64,000 nucleotides of DNA from Povalibacter uvarum (GTDB lineage: Bacteria > Pseudomonadota > Gammaproteobacteria > Steroidobacterales > Steroidobacteraceae): positions 434,001 through 498,000 of the forward strand of contig NZ_JACHHZ010000002.1 of NCBI RefSeq assembly GCF_014202975.1, written 5' to 3'. Shown here piece after piece: positions 51,967-61,683 of this stretch. Every line of letters starts with the position of its first letter. The first letter of the stretch is position 1. Under the pieces are notes generated by a model. The model made no database searches and was not told the DNA's origin. It worked only from the letters and a program-made list of their open reading frames with translations. Both the position numbers and the translations under genes were made by a program.

Positions 51967-52941
51967 ATGAAACTCCAGCAACTGCGTTACCTCGCGGCCG
52001 TCGTTCAGAGCGGCCTCAACATCACGGCAGCCGCCGAGAAGCTGCATACGTCACAACCGGCGGTCAGCAAGCAGATCAAGCTGCTCGAAGACGAACTCGG
52101 CTTCCGCATCTTCGTCCGCAGCGGCCGAACGCTGACGAAAGTCACGCCGGCGGGTCAGCATGTCGTCGATCGCGCTGTCCGCGTGCTGCGCGAAGTCCAG
52201 AACATCAAGGGGATTTCCGACGAACACAAGGAAGAGGATCGCGGCACGCTGTCGATCGGTACGACGCACACGCAAGCGCGCTATGTATTGCCCGCGGTCA
52301 TCCAGCAGTTCCGCTCACGCTATCCGAACGTGAAGCTGAATCTTCACCAGGGGACGTCGGAACAGATCGCCGAGATGGCCGCACTGGACCGGATCGACTT
52401 CGCGATTGCGACGGGATCGGACAACCTGTTCGGCAATCTCGTGCTGCTGCCCGCGTATCAATGGCACCGACACGTCGTCGTGCCGCTCGATCATCCGCTG
52501 GCCTCGGTCAGGAAGCCGACGCTGAAGCAGATCGCCGCGTATCCGATCGTCACGTACGTATTCAGCTTCACCGGGCCTTCGTCGCTGCAACAGCTCTTCT
52601 CGAAAGCCGGGCTGCCGCTCAACGTTGCGCTGACCGCACGCGATGCCGATGTCATCAAGACCTATGTTCGCCTTGGGCTCGGTGTCGGCATCGTTGCCGA
52701 CGTTGCCGTCGATGCGCGAGAGGATCGCGACCTCGTCGCGATCGATGCATCGCACTTGTTCCCGATTCACACGACATGGATCGGCATTTCGCGAGGCGGT
52801 CTGCTGCGTCGCTACATGTACGACTTCATGCAACTCTTCGCGCCGCACCTCAATCGCCGGCTGGTCGATCGCGCCGTAGCCGCGGATTCGCAGGACGAAG
52901 TCGCTGCGCTCTTCCAGGATGTAAAAGTGCCAGTGCGGTGA
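51967..52941 (+). CDS. cysB: CysB-type LysR transcriptional regulator of sulfur assimilation
   Basis: A 324-residue LysR protein, the same length as E. coli CysB. The start MKLQQLRYLAAVVQSGLNIT leads the helix-turn-helix (TAAAEKLHTSQPAVSKQIKL). The inducer domain has GTTHTQARYVLP and HQGTSEQIAEM, the region that binds sulfate or thiosulfate and N-acetylserine in CysB/Cbl. TDVDVIKTYVRLGLGVGIVA-like residues are present (ARDADVIKTYVRLGLGVGIV). It is followed by a TonB receptor and a sulfate-binding protein, which fits a sulfur-supply region. Confidence 0.9.
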   Translation: MKLQQLRYLAAVVQSGLNITAAAEKLHTSQPAVSKQIKLLEDELGFRIFVRSGRTLTKVTPAGQHVVDRAVRVLREVQNIKGISDEHKEEDRGTLSIGTTHTQARYVLPAVIQQFRSRYPNVKLNLHQGTSEQIAEMAALDRIDFAIATGSDNLFGNLVLLPAYQWHRHVVVPLDHPLASVRKPTLKQIAAYPIVTYVFSFTGPSSLQQLFSKAGLPLNVALTARDADVIKTYVRLGLGVGIVADVAVDAREDRDLVAIDASHLFPIHTTWIGISRGGLLRRYMYDFMQLFAPHLNRRLVDRAVAADSQDEVAALFQDVKVPVR

Positions 52942-52995
52942 CTCGACCGTCACTGCGCCGGACGGGACGAGCAGCCTCGTCCGCGCCTCCGCGCT

Positions 52996-53018
52996 CATAG
53001 CTCACAGCTCGCAGCTGA
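52996..53018. repeat. GAGCTGY-family heptamer copies downstream of cysB
   Basis: CATAGCTCACAGCTCGCAGC contains inverted copies of the GAGCTGT/GAGCTGC units seen at 55603-55640. The rest of the 261-bp gap between cysB and the receptor gene contains no feature I can support. Confidence 0.55.
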
Positions 53019-53202
53019 TAACCGCCAGTTCTGCGCACTCCGGGCGGCGCCCTCCCCGGTCCCCAACTCCTACCCGGACACCTCTTCTCATAACCACCTT
53101 GTCACCCCTTCGCGACTGATCGCTCACTGCCCTCTCCGTAGCATCTATTCCTGTATACGGCGCACGCACGCGCCGCCCGATAAATCAGGAGAGGGGAGTT
53201 CT

Positions 53203-55599
53203 ATGCGTTCTTTGTATGGCGTGGCCGCAGCCGTCACGGTAGCGCTCGGCGGCGCGGTTTGCGGTGTCTCGCATGCCCAGACTGCCGCAGCGGATGCACA
53301 GGCGAACGATTCGCTCGAGAACATCATCGTGACGGCTCGTCGCCGTGAAGAGCAGGTGCAGGACGTTCCGCTCGCGATCTCCGTCGTGAATGCAGCTCAA
53401 CTCGAGCAGACCGGCACATTCAACGTCGGCAAGCTCAGCCAGATCCAGCCGTCGATCCAGTTCTATTCGAGCAACCCGCGCAACTCCGCCGCGAACATCC
53501 GCGGTCTCGGTGCGCCATTCGGCCTGACGAACGACGGCATCGAGCAGGGCGTCGGCATCTACATCGACCAGGTCTACTATGCCCGCAGCGCCACTGCGAC
53601 GTTCGACTTCCTCGACGTCGACCAGATCGAAATCCTGCGCGGCCCCCAGGGCACGCTGTACGGCAAGAACACCACGTCCGGCGCGATCAACGTGACCTCG
53701 CGCAAACCGAGCTTCACCCGTGAAGCGGATGCCGAGCTGACGTACGGCAACCTCGGCTTCGCCCAGGGCAAGGCGTCGATCTCCGGCCCTCTGATCGACG
53801 ACAAGCTCGCGTTCCGTCTCGGCACGTCGTACACGCAGCGTGACGGCACGATCCGCAATGCGTACACGGGCGAAGACATCAACGAACAGGACAACCTGGG
53901 CTTCAAGGGCCAGCTGCTGTGGCAGCCGTCCGACGACCTCAGCGTGACGTTCTCGGCCGACTACACGCATTCCAATCCGCTCGGCTTCGGCCAGCTCTAC
54001 GTGCGCACAGGTTCCACGCAGCGTCCTCTCAGCCGCCAGTACGCAGCGCTTGCGGCGGCTTCGAACAACTACCAGGTGCCGAGCACCGACCCGTTCGATC
54101 GCGTTACCGATCTCGATGCGAATCTCTCGGCGAAGCAGAACTTCGGCGGCGGTTCGGCGCTCGTCGAATGGGATGTCGGCCCGGGTCGATTCACCTCCGT
54201 GTCCGCGTATCGCAAGTGGGACTGGGTCCCGGCGAACGATCGTGACTTCATCGGCCTGCCGATCACGACGATCTCAGAGAACCCTTCGCAGCAGCGCCAG
54301 TGGACCCAGGAATTCCGCTACGCCGCCTCGAGTGAAAAGCTCGACTACGTGGCGGGGTTATACGGCTTCTATCAGACGATCGACACCAACGGCGTGCAGG
54401 AACAAGGCGAGCTTGCGAGCCGCTGGCTGCTGAGCGGTGCGAACGCGAACAACCCGGCGATCCTCGATGGACTGCGGGCTGAGAACGACATCGGCCTCAA
54501 GAACACGAGCGTCGCCGCATTCGGCCAGGTCACGTGGCACGTCACCGACGACCTGCGTCTGCAACCCGGCCTGCGCGTCAATTATGACAAGAAGGACGGC
54601 CGCTACATCGCAACGGTGACGAACTCGACCAACACACCGCTGACGCCTGCACAGCTGGGTGTGCTGGCGCCGCAGAACTACACGCCGAAGTTCGACGATA
54701 CGAATATCTCCGGCGACTTTACGGTGAGCTACGACATCGCCGACAACGTGCTCGCCTACGGCACGTATGCGCGATCGTTCAAGTCTGGCGGTATCAATCT
54801 CTCCGGCCTGCCGCTCGATGCGAACAACCAGCCGATCACGGCGGTTGAAACCGTGAAACCTGAAACGGTCAATCATTACGAGGCTGGGCTCAAGACACAG
54901 TGGCTCGAGAATCGTGTCACTGCGAATCTCGCGCTGTTCTGGACCGAGATCGATGACTATCAGGCGACGGTGACCAACAGCCAGGCGAACGTGATTCGCG
55001 GATACCTGGCCAATGCAGAGCAGATCCGCGTTCGCGGTGTCGAGCTCGATCTCTCCACGCGCCCGCTCGATGGCCTCACGGTGTACGCGAACGGCGCGTA
55101 CAACGATCACGAGTACACGAGCTTCCCGGATGCTCCATGCCCGCCGGAACTGTCGGGCGGTACCGCAGCCTCGGCGGCGAATCCTCCGAGCGCGCCGGGA
55201 ACACCGGGCGGATTCAGCCCGCCGTCGTGCGACATCTCCGGCCAGTGGCTGCCGGGCATTTCGAAGTATTCCGCATCGTACGGCCTCCAGTACGACCTGC
55301 CGGTGGCAGCGCTCGGTCGCACCGGCAGCGTGTTCTTCGCGTTCGATGGCCTGTATCGCTCGGAGTTCTCATCGAATCCTTCGCGATCGGCCTACACCGA
55401 CGTCGACGGCTATTCGCTCGCGAACTTCCGTGCCGGCATCAACATCGGCAACGGCTGGCAGGTCTACGGCTGGGCCCGCAATGCCTTCGATGAAGAGTAT
55501 TTCGATTTCCTCTCCACGCAGTCGGGAAGCACGGGGCTCGTGATCGGGCAGCCGGGCGATCCGAGGACGTATGGAGTGACGGTGAGAGGATCGTTCTGA
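53203..55599 (+). CDS. TonB-dependent outer-membrane receptor
   Basis: A 798-residue receptor. A signal peptide (MRSLYGVAAAVTVALGGAVC, cleavage near SHAQ) is followed by a TonB box in ENIIVTARRREEQVQDVPLA. The plug domain includes RGLGAPFGLTNDGIEQGVGI and IEILRGPQGTLYGKNTTSGA. The barrel ends with GVTVRGSF, a terminal Phe as required for BAM insertion. GGAGAGGGGAG gives a strong ribosome-binding site. The ligand is unknown; its place between cysB and a sulfate-binding protein suggests an organosulfur compound, by inference only. Confidence 0.92.
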   Translation: MRSLYGVAAAVTVALGGAVCGVSHAQTAAADAQANDSLENIIVTARRREEQVQDVPLAISVVNAAQLEQTGTFNVGKLSQIQPSIQFYSSNPRNSAANIRGLGAPFGLTNDGIEQGVGIYIDQVYYARSATATFDFLDVDQIEILRGPQGTLYGKNTTSGAINVTSRKPSFTREADAELTYGNLGFAQGKASISGPLIDDKLAFRLGTSYTQRDGTIRNAYTGEDINEQDNLGFKGQLLWQPSDDLSVTFSADYTHSNPLGFGQLYVRTGSTQRPLSRQYAALAAASNNYQVPSTDPFDRVTDLDANLSAKQNFGGGSALVEWDVGPGRFTSVSAYRKWDWVPANDRDFIGLPITTISENPSQQRQWTQEFRYAASSEKLDYVAGLYGFYQTIDTNGVQEQGELASRWLLSGANANNPAILDGLRAENDIGLKNTSVAAFGQVTWHVTDDLRLQPGLRVNYDKKDGRYIATVTNSTNTPLTPAQLGVLAPQNYTPKFDDTNISGDFTVSYDIADNVLAYGTYARSFKSGGINLSGLPLDANNQPITAVETVKPETVNHYEAGLKTQWLENRVTANLALFWTEIDDYQATVTNSQANVIRGYLANAEQIRVRGVELDLSTRPLDGLTVYANGAYNDHEYTSFPDAPCPPELSGGTAASAANPPSAPGTPGGFSPPSCDISGQWLPGISKYSASYGLQYDLPVAALGRTGSVFFAFDGLYRSEFSSNPSRSAYTDVDGYSLANFRAGINIGNGWQVYGWARNAFDEEYFDFLSTQSGSTGLVIGQPGDPRTYGVTVRGSF

Positions 55600-55602
55600 G
55601 CA

Positions 55603-55692
55603 AGGCTGTGAGCAACGAGCTGCGAGCTGTGAGCCAGACAGAGAGTCTTCCTCTGGCTACCAGCTCTTCGTCGCTCGCAGCTCGCGGCCTTT
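55603..55692. repeat. Palindromic heptamer repeat (GAGCTGC/GAGCTGT family)
   Basis: GAGCTGC GAGCTGT GAGC in the left part is answered by inverted units (CCAGCTC, CGCTCGCAGCTCGCGG) in the right part, so the transcript between the receptor and sbp genes can form a stem. The left arm begins 4 bp after the receptor stop. Confidence 0.75.
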
Positions 55693-55776
55693 TCATCCTC
55701 GCGTCATCCACCCGTCACACAACTGCGGCAGGCTGAAGCGGCGCGTCGTGCGCCAAAATTTTCTCAGAGTCCAACC

Positions 55777-56802
55777 ATGAGCTCACATACTCTCTCCAGA
55801 CGACGAACTCTCCTTGCCGGCCTCGCGCTCGCCGCGACGATCGCGGCAGCACCTGCAGCGCAAGCTGCGACTACCACGCTACTCAACGTTTCGTACGATC
55901 CGACGCGCGAGCTGTACGAGGAGTACAACAAGGAATTCGCCAGGTACTGGAAGGCGAAGACCGGCGACGACGTCGACGTGAAGCAATCGCACGGCGGTTC
56001 GGGCAAGCAGGCGCGAACTGTCATCGACGGACTGCCCGCTGATGTCGTTACCCTCGCGCTCGCGGGCGACATCGATGCGCTGGTGACGAATGGAAAGCTG
56101 CTGCCGGTGAACTGGCAGTCGCGTTTGCCGCACAACAGCGCGCCTTACACCTCGACGATCGTGTTCCTCGTTCGTAAAGGCAATCCGAAAGGCATCAAGG
56201 ACTGGAGCGATCTGATCAAGCCAGGCGTGCAGGTGATTACGCCGAATCCGAAAACGTCGGGCGGCGCGCGCTGGAACTATCTCGCAGGCTGGGCGTGGGC
56301 GCTGAAGCAGCCTGGCGGCAACGAAACGACGGCGAAGGAATACATCCGCAAGCTCTACAGGAACGTCCCCGTGCTCGACACCGGTGCCCGCGGTTCGACG
56401 ACGACGTTCGTTCAACGCGGCATCGGCGATGTGCTGCTCGCGTGGGAGAACGAAGCGTTCCTGTCATTGAAGGAGGTCGGCGGCGACAAGGTCGAAATCG
56501 TCGCGCCTTCGCTGAGCATCCTGGCTGAACCGCCTGTCGCCGTCGTCGACAAGGTCGTGCTCAAGCGCGGAACACGCGACGTCGCGACCGAATACCTGCA
56601 GCACCTCTACAGCCCCGAAGCGCAGGAGATCATCGCCCGCAACTACTATCGCCCGATCGACGATAAGGTCGCCGCGAAGCACGCGAAGCAATTCCCCAAG
56701 ATCAATCTCGTGACCATCGCGGACTTCGGCGGCTGGGAGAAGGCGCAGAAGACCCATTTCAATGATAGAGGGGTGTTTGATCAGATTTATGCGCCGGAGT
56801 GA
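55777..56802 (+). CDS. sbp: Periplasmic sulfate-binding protein (Sbp/CysP family), orphan
   Basis: A 341-residue binding protein: [76 protein letters not shown] and [20 protein letters not shown] are Sbp signatures contacting sulfate. The signal peptide begins [20 protein letters not shown], with an arginine pair resembling a Tat motif. The ABC permease and ATPase genes (cysT, cysW, cysA) do not follow; the next gene is on the opposite strand, so they must be elsewhere. Confidence 0.92.
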   Translation: MSSHTLSRRRTLLAGLALAATIAAAPAAQAATTTLLNVSYDPTRELYEEYNKEFARYWKAKTGDDVDVKQSHGGSGKQARTVIDGLPADVVTLALAGDIDALVTNGKLLPVNWQSRLPHNSAPYTSTIVFLVRKGNPKGIKDWSDLIKPGVQVITPNPKTSGGARWNYLAGWAWALKQPGGNETTAKEYIRKLYRNVPVLDTGARGSTTTFVQRGIGDVLLAWENEAFLSLKEVGGDKVEIVAPSLSILAEPPVAVVDKVVLKRGTRDVATEYLQHLYSPEAQEIIARNYYRPIDDKVAAKHAKQFPKINLVTIADFGGWEKAQKTHFNDRGVFDQIYAPE

Positions 56803-56846
56803 GAGAAGCCAGCTAGTTGCTAGACGGTAGCCCGAGCGGAGACACC

Positions 56847-56914
56847 CGTCACTCCCGCGCACGCGGGAGTCCATCTTCAGAAAGGCATGGATTCCCGCTT
56901 TCGCGGGAATGACG
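56847..56914. repeat. REP-like hairpin pair at convergent gene ends
   Basis: Hairpins CGTCACTCCCGCGCACGCGG (56847 onward) and TGGATTCCCGCTTTCGCGGG (56888 onward) repeat the arrangement at 27468 and 61600. They separate sbp from the convergent hypothetical gene. Confidence 0.85.
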
Positions 56915-56931
56915 TAAGCGGCAGTAGCCGG

Positions 56932-57411
56932 CTAGTCGTCTTCTTCCTTGTTCTCCTCCACCCTCTTCTTCAATTTCATCCACTCCTCGAGCTTCTTCAG
57001 GTCGGTGGGTTTGCGGGGGGTGGGAGGCGGAGGCTGGCCGGGCGCAGGGCGGACGTTCTTTCCTGGGGAGCCGGCGCTGTTGTATGGATTGAACCCGCCG
57101 CCGCTGCCTTTGGCGGGCGTGTTGTCGTATGGGTTGAAGCCGCCGCCCGGCAGGGGCGCCTTCTGGTCGCCTTCGAGACCTTCGGGCTTCTTGTGTCGCG
57201 CCGTTTCGGCGATCGAGAGGTCACCGAGGTCGAGCTTCTTGAGACGCTGGGTGCTGACGTCCCTGCTGTAGACGCCCGTTTCGAGCTGCCATTCCCAGGT
57301 CGGATTGCCTCGGGAATCGTAAGCCACGCGGCCCGATCGCTTGTCGGTGCCCTGCGAGCCGACCGCGGTGGGCGGTGCGCGCTCCGGCTTCTTGTCTTTC
57401 GGATCGGTCAT
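56932..57411 (-). CDS. Conserved hypothetical protein, charged and Pro/Gly-rich
   Basis: A 159-residue hydrophilic protein starting MTDPKDKKPERAPPTAVGSQ. The best conserved-looking part is VAYDSRGNPTWEWQLETGVY and SRDVSTQRLKKLDLGDLSIA. Two GGGFNPY repeats (near residues 90 and 107) sit in a low-complexity segment, and a Lys/Glu-rich coil ends the protein. There is no signal peptide, membrane helix or known domain. It looks like a cytoplasmic, partly disordered protein. No Shine-Dalgarno precedes the ATG. Confidence 0.7.
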   Translation of the reverse strand: MTDPKDKKPERAPPTAVGSQGTDKRSGRVAYDSRGNPTWEWQLETGVYSRDVSTQRLKKLDLGDLSIAETARHKKPEGLEGDQKAPLPGGGFNPYDNTPAKGSGGGFNPYNSAGSPGKNVRPAPGQPPPPTPRKPTDLKKLEEWMKLKKRVEENKEEDD

Positions 57412-57540
57412 AAGGAAAAAAGGATAGTGGACGATCTGTTCGATGCAGAGTAACCAGCCCCTGATTCTTTCCGAACTATCCGTACCCTGGTATCCGCAAT
57501 CTCCTTTCGCCGGCAGGTATCCTGAAGATATCTGACAGAG

Positions 57541-57571
57541 GGTGACGGGAATAGACGGTATACCCGTCACC
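57541..57571. repeat. 9-bp inverted repeat GGTGACGGG / CCCGTCACC
   Basis: A perfect stem around a 13-nt loop lies 48 bp before the ABC transporter start. The arms repeat the GTGACGG word of the six-copy tract at 5091. It has no T-tract, so it is not a typical terminator. Confidence 0.65.
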
Positions 57572-57619
57572 ATGGAAATCGGGCGCAAAGATCCCCAGCT
57601 ATAGGCATCCCAAGAAGCA

Positions 57620-59512
57620 ATGCCGGCCGGCGACGTTCGTCCTGGCTCCACCGCCATCCTGATGACTTCCCGACACCCCCGACCCGCGACCGATAAGCCC
57701 GACCTGACCCGCGGCTTTCTTGGGGTCTTCGCTTACAGCCGGCGTGCCCTCGAGCTCGTCTGGACGACCAGCCGGCCACTGAGCATCACGTTCGCCCTCC
57801 TCACCTTGCTGGCCGGCGTGTTCCCGGCGGCCATTGCGTACGTCGGGTCGCTGATCGTCGATGCCGTCGTTGCTGCGATCCAGGCCAGCCCACAGACGCA
57901 TGACGCGGCCAAGTGGCATGCGCTGGAGCTCGTCGTCGCCGAAGGGTTCCTGGTCGCCGGGCTGGCGGGCGCTCAGCGCGGCCTGTCGCTCTGCCAATCG
58001 CTGCTGCGGGCGCAACTCGGCCAGCGCGTCAATTCGATGATTCTGGAGAAGGCGCTCACGCTGGATCTGGCGCACTTCGAGAACTCGGAGTTCTACGACA
58101 AGCTCACTCGCGCGCGCCGCGAAGCATCGAGCCGGCCGTTGTCGCTCGTCACACGCACCTTCGGTCTCGGACAGAACGCCGTATCACTCATCAGCTACGC
58201 GGTGCTGCTGATTCACTTCTCGCCGTGGGCGGTTGCCGTTCTCATTCTTGCGGGACTGCCCGCGTTCATCGCCGAAGCAAAATTTTCTGGCGCCGCGTTC
58301 CGGCTGTTCCTGTGGCGTTCGCCAGAAACGCGCATGCAGCTCTATCTCGAAACGCTGCTCGCGCGCGAAGATCACGTAAAGGAAGTGAAGCTGTTCGGTC
58401 TCGGACCGCTGTTCCTGGATCGCTATCGAAGCATCTTCCGCAAGCTCTACAAGGAAGATCGCGATCTCACGGTCCGTCGCGACACCTGGGGCTTCTTCCT
58501 CGGGCTGATCGGCACGACGGCGCTGTACGGTGCTTATGCGTGGATCGCGCTTTCAGCCATTGCATCGCGCATCACGCTCGGACAGATGACGATGTATCTC
58601 ATGCTGTTCCGGCAGGGTCAGTCGGCAGTGTCCGCGATCCTCTCGGCGATCAGCGGCATGTATGAAGACAACTTGTATCTCTCGACGCTCTACGACTACC
58701 TGGAAACGCCGATCGAGCGGGGCACCGGCACGCTCGTTCGCGGGCCCCAGCCAGCCGACGGCATTCGCTTCGAGCACGTCGGCTTCACCTATCCGGGCGC
58801 GGAGATGCCGACTCTCATCGACGTGAACCTGCACATCCGACCGGGGCAATCGCTCGCGCTGGTCGGCGAGAATGGCTCGGGCAAGACGACGCTCATCAAG
58901 CTGCTGACGCGCCTGTACCAGCCGACCTCGGGTCGCATCCTGCTCGATGGCCAGGATCTGCGCGACTGGGATGAGATCGCGCTGCGCGATCGCATCGGTG
59001 TGATCTTCCAGGATTTCACGCGCTATCAGTTGCTGTTCGGCGAGAACATCGGCGCCGGCGACGTGCAGCACTTCGCGGATGAGGCGCGCTGGCGCGAGGC
59101 TGGCGAGAAAGGCATGGCGACGGCGATCGCCGAATCATTGCCTGACGGCTACCGCACGCCGCTGGGCAAATGGTTCAACGATGGCCGCGAACTGTCCGGA
59201 GGACAGTGGCAGAAGATCGCACTGTCGCGCGCGTTCATGCGTTCTCGCGCCGACATTCTCGTTCTCGATGAGCCCACGGCCGCAATGGATGCGGCCGCCG
59301 AAGCCACGATCTTCGAGCACTTCCGCACGCTGACCCACGGACGCATCGCGATCCTGATTTCGCACCGGTTCTCCACCGTGCGCATGGCGGACAAGATCGT
59401 CGTTCTGCAGGACGGCCGCATCATCGAAGAAGGCAGTCACGAAGAGCTGATGCGCGTCGACAACGGGCATTACGCGCATCTGTTCTCGCTGCAGGCGAAA
59501 GGCTACAGATGA
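57620..59512 (+). CDS. ABC exporter, fused membrane and ATPase domains
   Basis: A 630-residue half-transporter (MTSRHP at 57662 is an alternative start). About six helices fill residues 50-340 (for example SITFALLTLLAGVFPAAIAY). The ATPase domain has Walker A LVGENGSGKTTLIKLL, Q-loop VIFQDFTRYQ, signature LSGGQWQKIALSRAFM, Walker B ILVLDEPTAAMDAAAEA and the H-loop ILISHRF. It would work as a homodimer exporting a peptide, lipid or drug-like substrate. No peptide-maturation gene is nearby, so the cargo is unknown. Confidence 0.9.
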   Translation: MPAGDVRPGSTAILMTSRHPRPATDKPDLTRGFLGVFAYSRRALELVWTTSRPLSITFALLTLLAGVFPAAIAYVGSLIVDAVVAAIQASPQTHDAAKWHALELVVAEGFLVAGLAGAQRGLSLCQSLLRAQLGQRVNSMILEKALTLDLAHFENSEFYDKLTRARREASSRPLSLVTRTFGLGQNAVSLISYAVLLIHFSPWAVAVLILAGLPAFIAEAKFSGAAFRLFLWRSPETRMQLYLETLLAREDHVKEVKLFGLGPLFLDRYRSIFRKLYKEDRDLTVRRDTWGFFLGLIGTTALYGAYAWIALSAIASRITLGQMTMYLMLFRQGQSAVSAILSAISGMYEDNLYLSTLYDYLETPIERGTGTLVRGPQPADGIRFEHVGFTYPGAEMPTLIDVNLHIRPGQSLALVGENGSGKTTLIKLLTRLYQPTSGRILLDGQDLRDWDEIALRDRIGVIFQDFTRYQLLFGENIGAGDVQHFADEARWREAGEKGMATAIAESLPDGYRTPLGKWFNDGRELSGGQWQKIALSRAFMRSRADILVLDEPTAAMDAAAEATIFEHFRTLTHGRIAILISHRFSTVRMADKIVVLQDGRIIEEGSHEELMRVDNGHYAHLFSLQAKGYR

Positions 59513-59622
59513 GCCGGAAGCTCATTAATTGAGACCCATGTCCCAGATCGCGTGATCGGGCGCTCACTCGTGACGTGAGAGGCAGCGATTGCTGGTCGGC
59601 GTAGGTAGTGTTCCGGCCCCGC

Positions 59623-61596
59623 ATGAGCCCCGCCCTCCCTCTTCGCCGTTCGCTGCGTCGCTTCGCCTCGGGTGCGTTGTCGACGCTGCTTGCGTTCGCG
59701 GCCATGGAGGCCTCCGGCGCCTGCATGGTCAGCACCGATGCGGTGATGCGCGCGTATGACCGCCAGGTCGGTCGCGATCCCGCGGCTGTCGTAAGTGAAA
59801 TTTCGACAAGACTGACGTCAGGTCAGGACACAGATCCTTTACAGCGCGCCGCGCTGTATGGAGTCCTCGCCGAGGCGTATGCGTCTCTCGAGCGCTACGC
59901 CGAAACGCGCGAAGCTGCCAACAAGGGGCTCGCATTGGTGAGCGACCCGCTCAATCCCGTTTACGTCAATCTTCTTCACTACGGCGCATCCAACAGCTTC
60001 GACGAGGAAACCCGTCCGCTCGCTTTCTCGCAGACACAGGCAGCGCTCGATGTGCAGCCGGCTGGTTCGTCCGCGCAAGCATGCCTGCTGACCGCGCTCG
60101 GCATCCTGGAACATTTCTCCGGTCGCACGGACCAGGCGAGCATCTATCTCACTCGCGCCTATCGGATGAGTGAAGGCGACGAGCGGGCCCCTCAGCGCAT
60201 CATCGCCGCGGAAGTGCTGTCGATCGTAATGCGCGATCTGCATGACTTCTCGCAGGCACTCGCACTGAACAAGGAAGTGATCGGCTGGTACGAGCAGAAC
60301 GCGCCGTTTCGCATCGCCGTGGCGCATTTCATGCGAGGCGCAATTTTTCGCGAGATCGGCAGCCACGCGGAGGCTCTGAAGGAGCTGGAGATCTCCCGCG
60401 AGCTCGGTGTCGAAGCGAACGACGCCATGGGGATCGCGTACGCCGATCAGCTCATGTGCGCCTCGAATGTCGACCTCGGCGCACTCGCTGTTGCGAGAAG
60501 GCAGTGCGGCAACGCGCTGCGGACTTTCACGGAAGCGGGTTCAATCGATCCGCGGAAGAAAGTACTGACCAATCTCGCTGAGATCGATCTGCTCGAGCAC
60601 ACGCCCGCCGCTGCGCTGGCACGACTCAATCAGGTGCTGGACCAGCAGGGGCGCGACATTGCACCTTTCCGGCTCGCGAAAGTCTATGAGCTGCGCGCGC
60701 AGGCCAACACTCAGCTCGGGCACGCCGACGCCGCCCTTGCGGACTACCAGGCCTACATGGATCGGTACAAGACGAGCACCGACGCGGAACGCGCGCGTGA
60801 AGCCGCGGCGCTGCGTGCACGATTCGAGACCGATCGGGAAATCGAACGCAATGCTTTCTTGCAGCGCGAATTGCAGAGCAAGAACGAAAAACTGCAGGCG
60901 CAGTCAGCGCGATTGCGCTGGATGATCGTGTCGGGTCTCGCCGGCACGGCGGTCATCGCGCTGCTCACGTACTTGCTCGTCACTGCCAAACGCAAGCGCG
61001 CCTTGCTCGCGCAATTGGCGCAACAGGACGATCTGACCGCGCTGCCGAACCGCCGCCGCACCTTGCAGCTCGCGACAGAAGCGTTCGACGTCACTCGCGC
61101 CTACCGCCAGCCGCTGACGATCGGCATTCTCGATCTCGATCACTTCAAGCAGATCAACGATCGCTTCGGTCACGCCACCGGCGACTTCGTACTCCAGGAA
61201 TTCTCACGCATCGGACGCGAAGTGATCCGCGAGACCGACGTTCTGGGCCGCTGGGGCGGGGAGGAATTCCTGATCGTGCTGCCGAACACTACGCTCGACG
61301 TGGCGCTCGGCATCGTCGACCGTATCCGCGAAGCATCGACGCGCATCAAGGGCGCCGCTGCCACCGTCGAGTTGAAAGTCAGCCTCAGCGCCGGCCTCGC
61401 CACGAACGAAGGCGATCCCGTGCGCCTCGAAGAGATCATTGCCTCAGCCGACACCGCGCTCTACGAAGCCAAGAAGAGCGGCCGCGATGTCGTGCGCGTC
61501 TCGCAGGAAAGCTACGACGTCGCATCGACAGGCATCCGCAAGCGGCTCCGGCATGCGGGGATTGATCTGAAGACGGGGAGTCATCGGAAGACGTAG
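59623..61596 (+). CDS. TPR-like sensor with C-terminal GGDEF diguanylate cyclase
   Basis: A 657-residue protein from ATG 59623 (GTG at 59608 is possible). A signal-like N-terminus (LSTLLAFAAMEASGAC) precedes a large TPR-like helical sensor (about residues 60-390), a short coiled coil, one membrane helix (MIVSGLAGTAVIALLTYLLV) and a GGDEF domain. The active-site GGEEF lies in LGRWGGEEFLIVLP, with LDLDHFKQINDRFGHATGD upstream. It should make cyclic di-GMP in response to a periplasmic cue. There is no RxxD inhibitory site immediately upstream of GGEEF. Confidence 0.88.
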   Translation: MSPALPLRRSLRRFASGALSTLLAFAAMEASGACMVSTDAVMRAYDRQVGRDPAAVVSEISTRLTSGQDTDPLQRAALYGVLAEAYASLERYAETREAANKGLALVSDPLNPVYVNLLHYGASNSFDEETRPLAFSQTQAALDVQPAGSSAQACLLTALGILEHFSGRTDQASIYLTRAYRMSEGDERAPQRIIAAEVLSIVMRDLHDFSQALALNKEVIGWYEQNAPFRIAVAHFMRGAIFREIGSHAEALKELEISRELGVEANDAMGIAYADQLMCASNVDLGALAVARRQCGNALRTFTEAGSIDPRKKVLTNLAEIDLLEHTPAAALARLNQVLDQQGRDIAPFRLAKVYELRAQANTQLGHADAALADYQAYMDRYKTSTDAERAREAAALRARFETDREIERNAFLQRELQSKNEKLQAQSARLRWMIVSGLAGTAVIALLTYLLVTAKRKRALLAQLAQQDDLTALPNRRRTLQLATEAFDVTRAYRQPLTIGILDLDHFKQINDRFGHATGDFVLQEFSRIGREVIRETDVLGRWGGEEFLIVLPNTTLDVALGIVDRIREASTRIKGAAATVELKVSLSAGLATNEGDPVRLEEIIASADTALYEAKKSGRDVVRVSQESYDVASTGIRKRLRHAGIDLKTGSHRKT

Positions 61597-61599
61597 CTC

Positions 61600-61672
61600 C
61601 GTCACACCCGCGAAAGCGGGTGTCCATCCTTGTCGCTGGTCCAGATGGATTCCCGCTTTCGCGGGAATGACG
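61600..61672. repeat. REP-like hairpin pair at convergent gene ends
   Basis: CGTCACACCCGCGAAAGCGG (61600 onward) and TGGATTCCCGCTTTCGCGGG (61646 onward) form two hairpins between the GGDEF gene and opgG. They begin 4 bp after the GGDEF gene stop codon. Confidence 0.85.
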
Positions 61673-61683
61673 AATGCTGGCAG

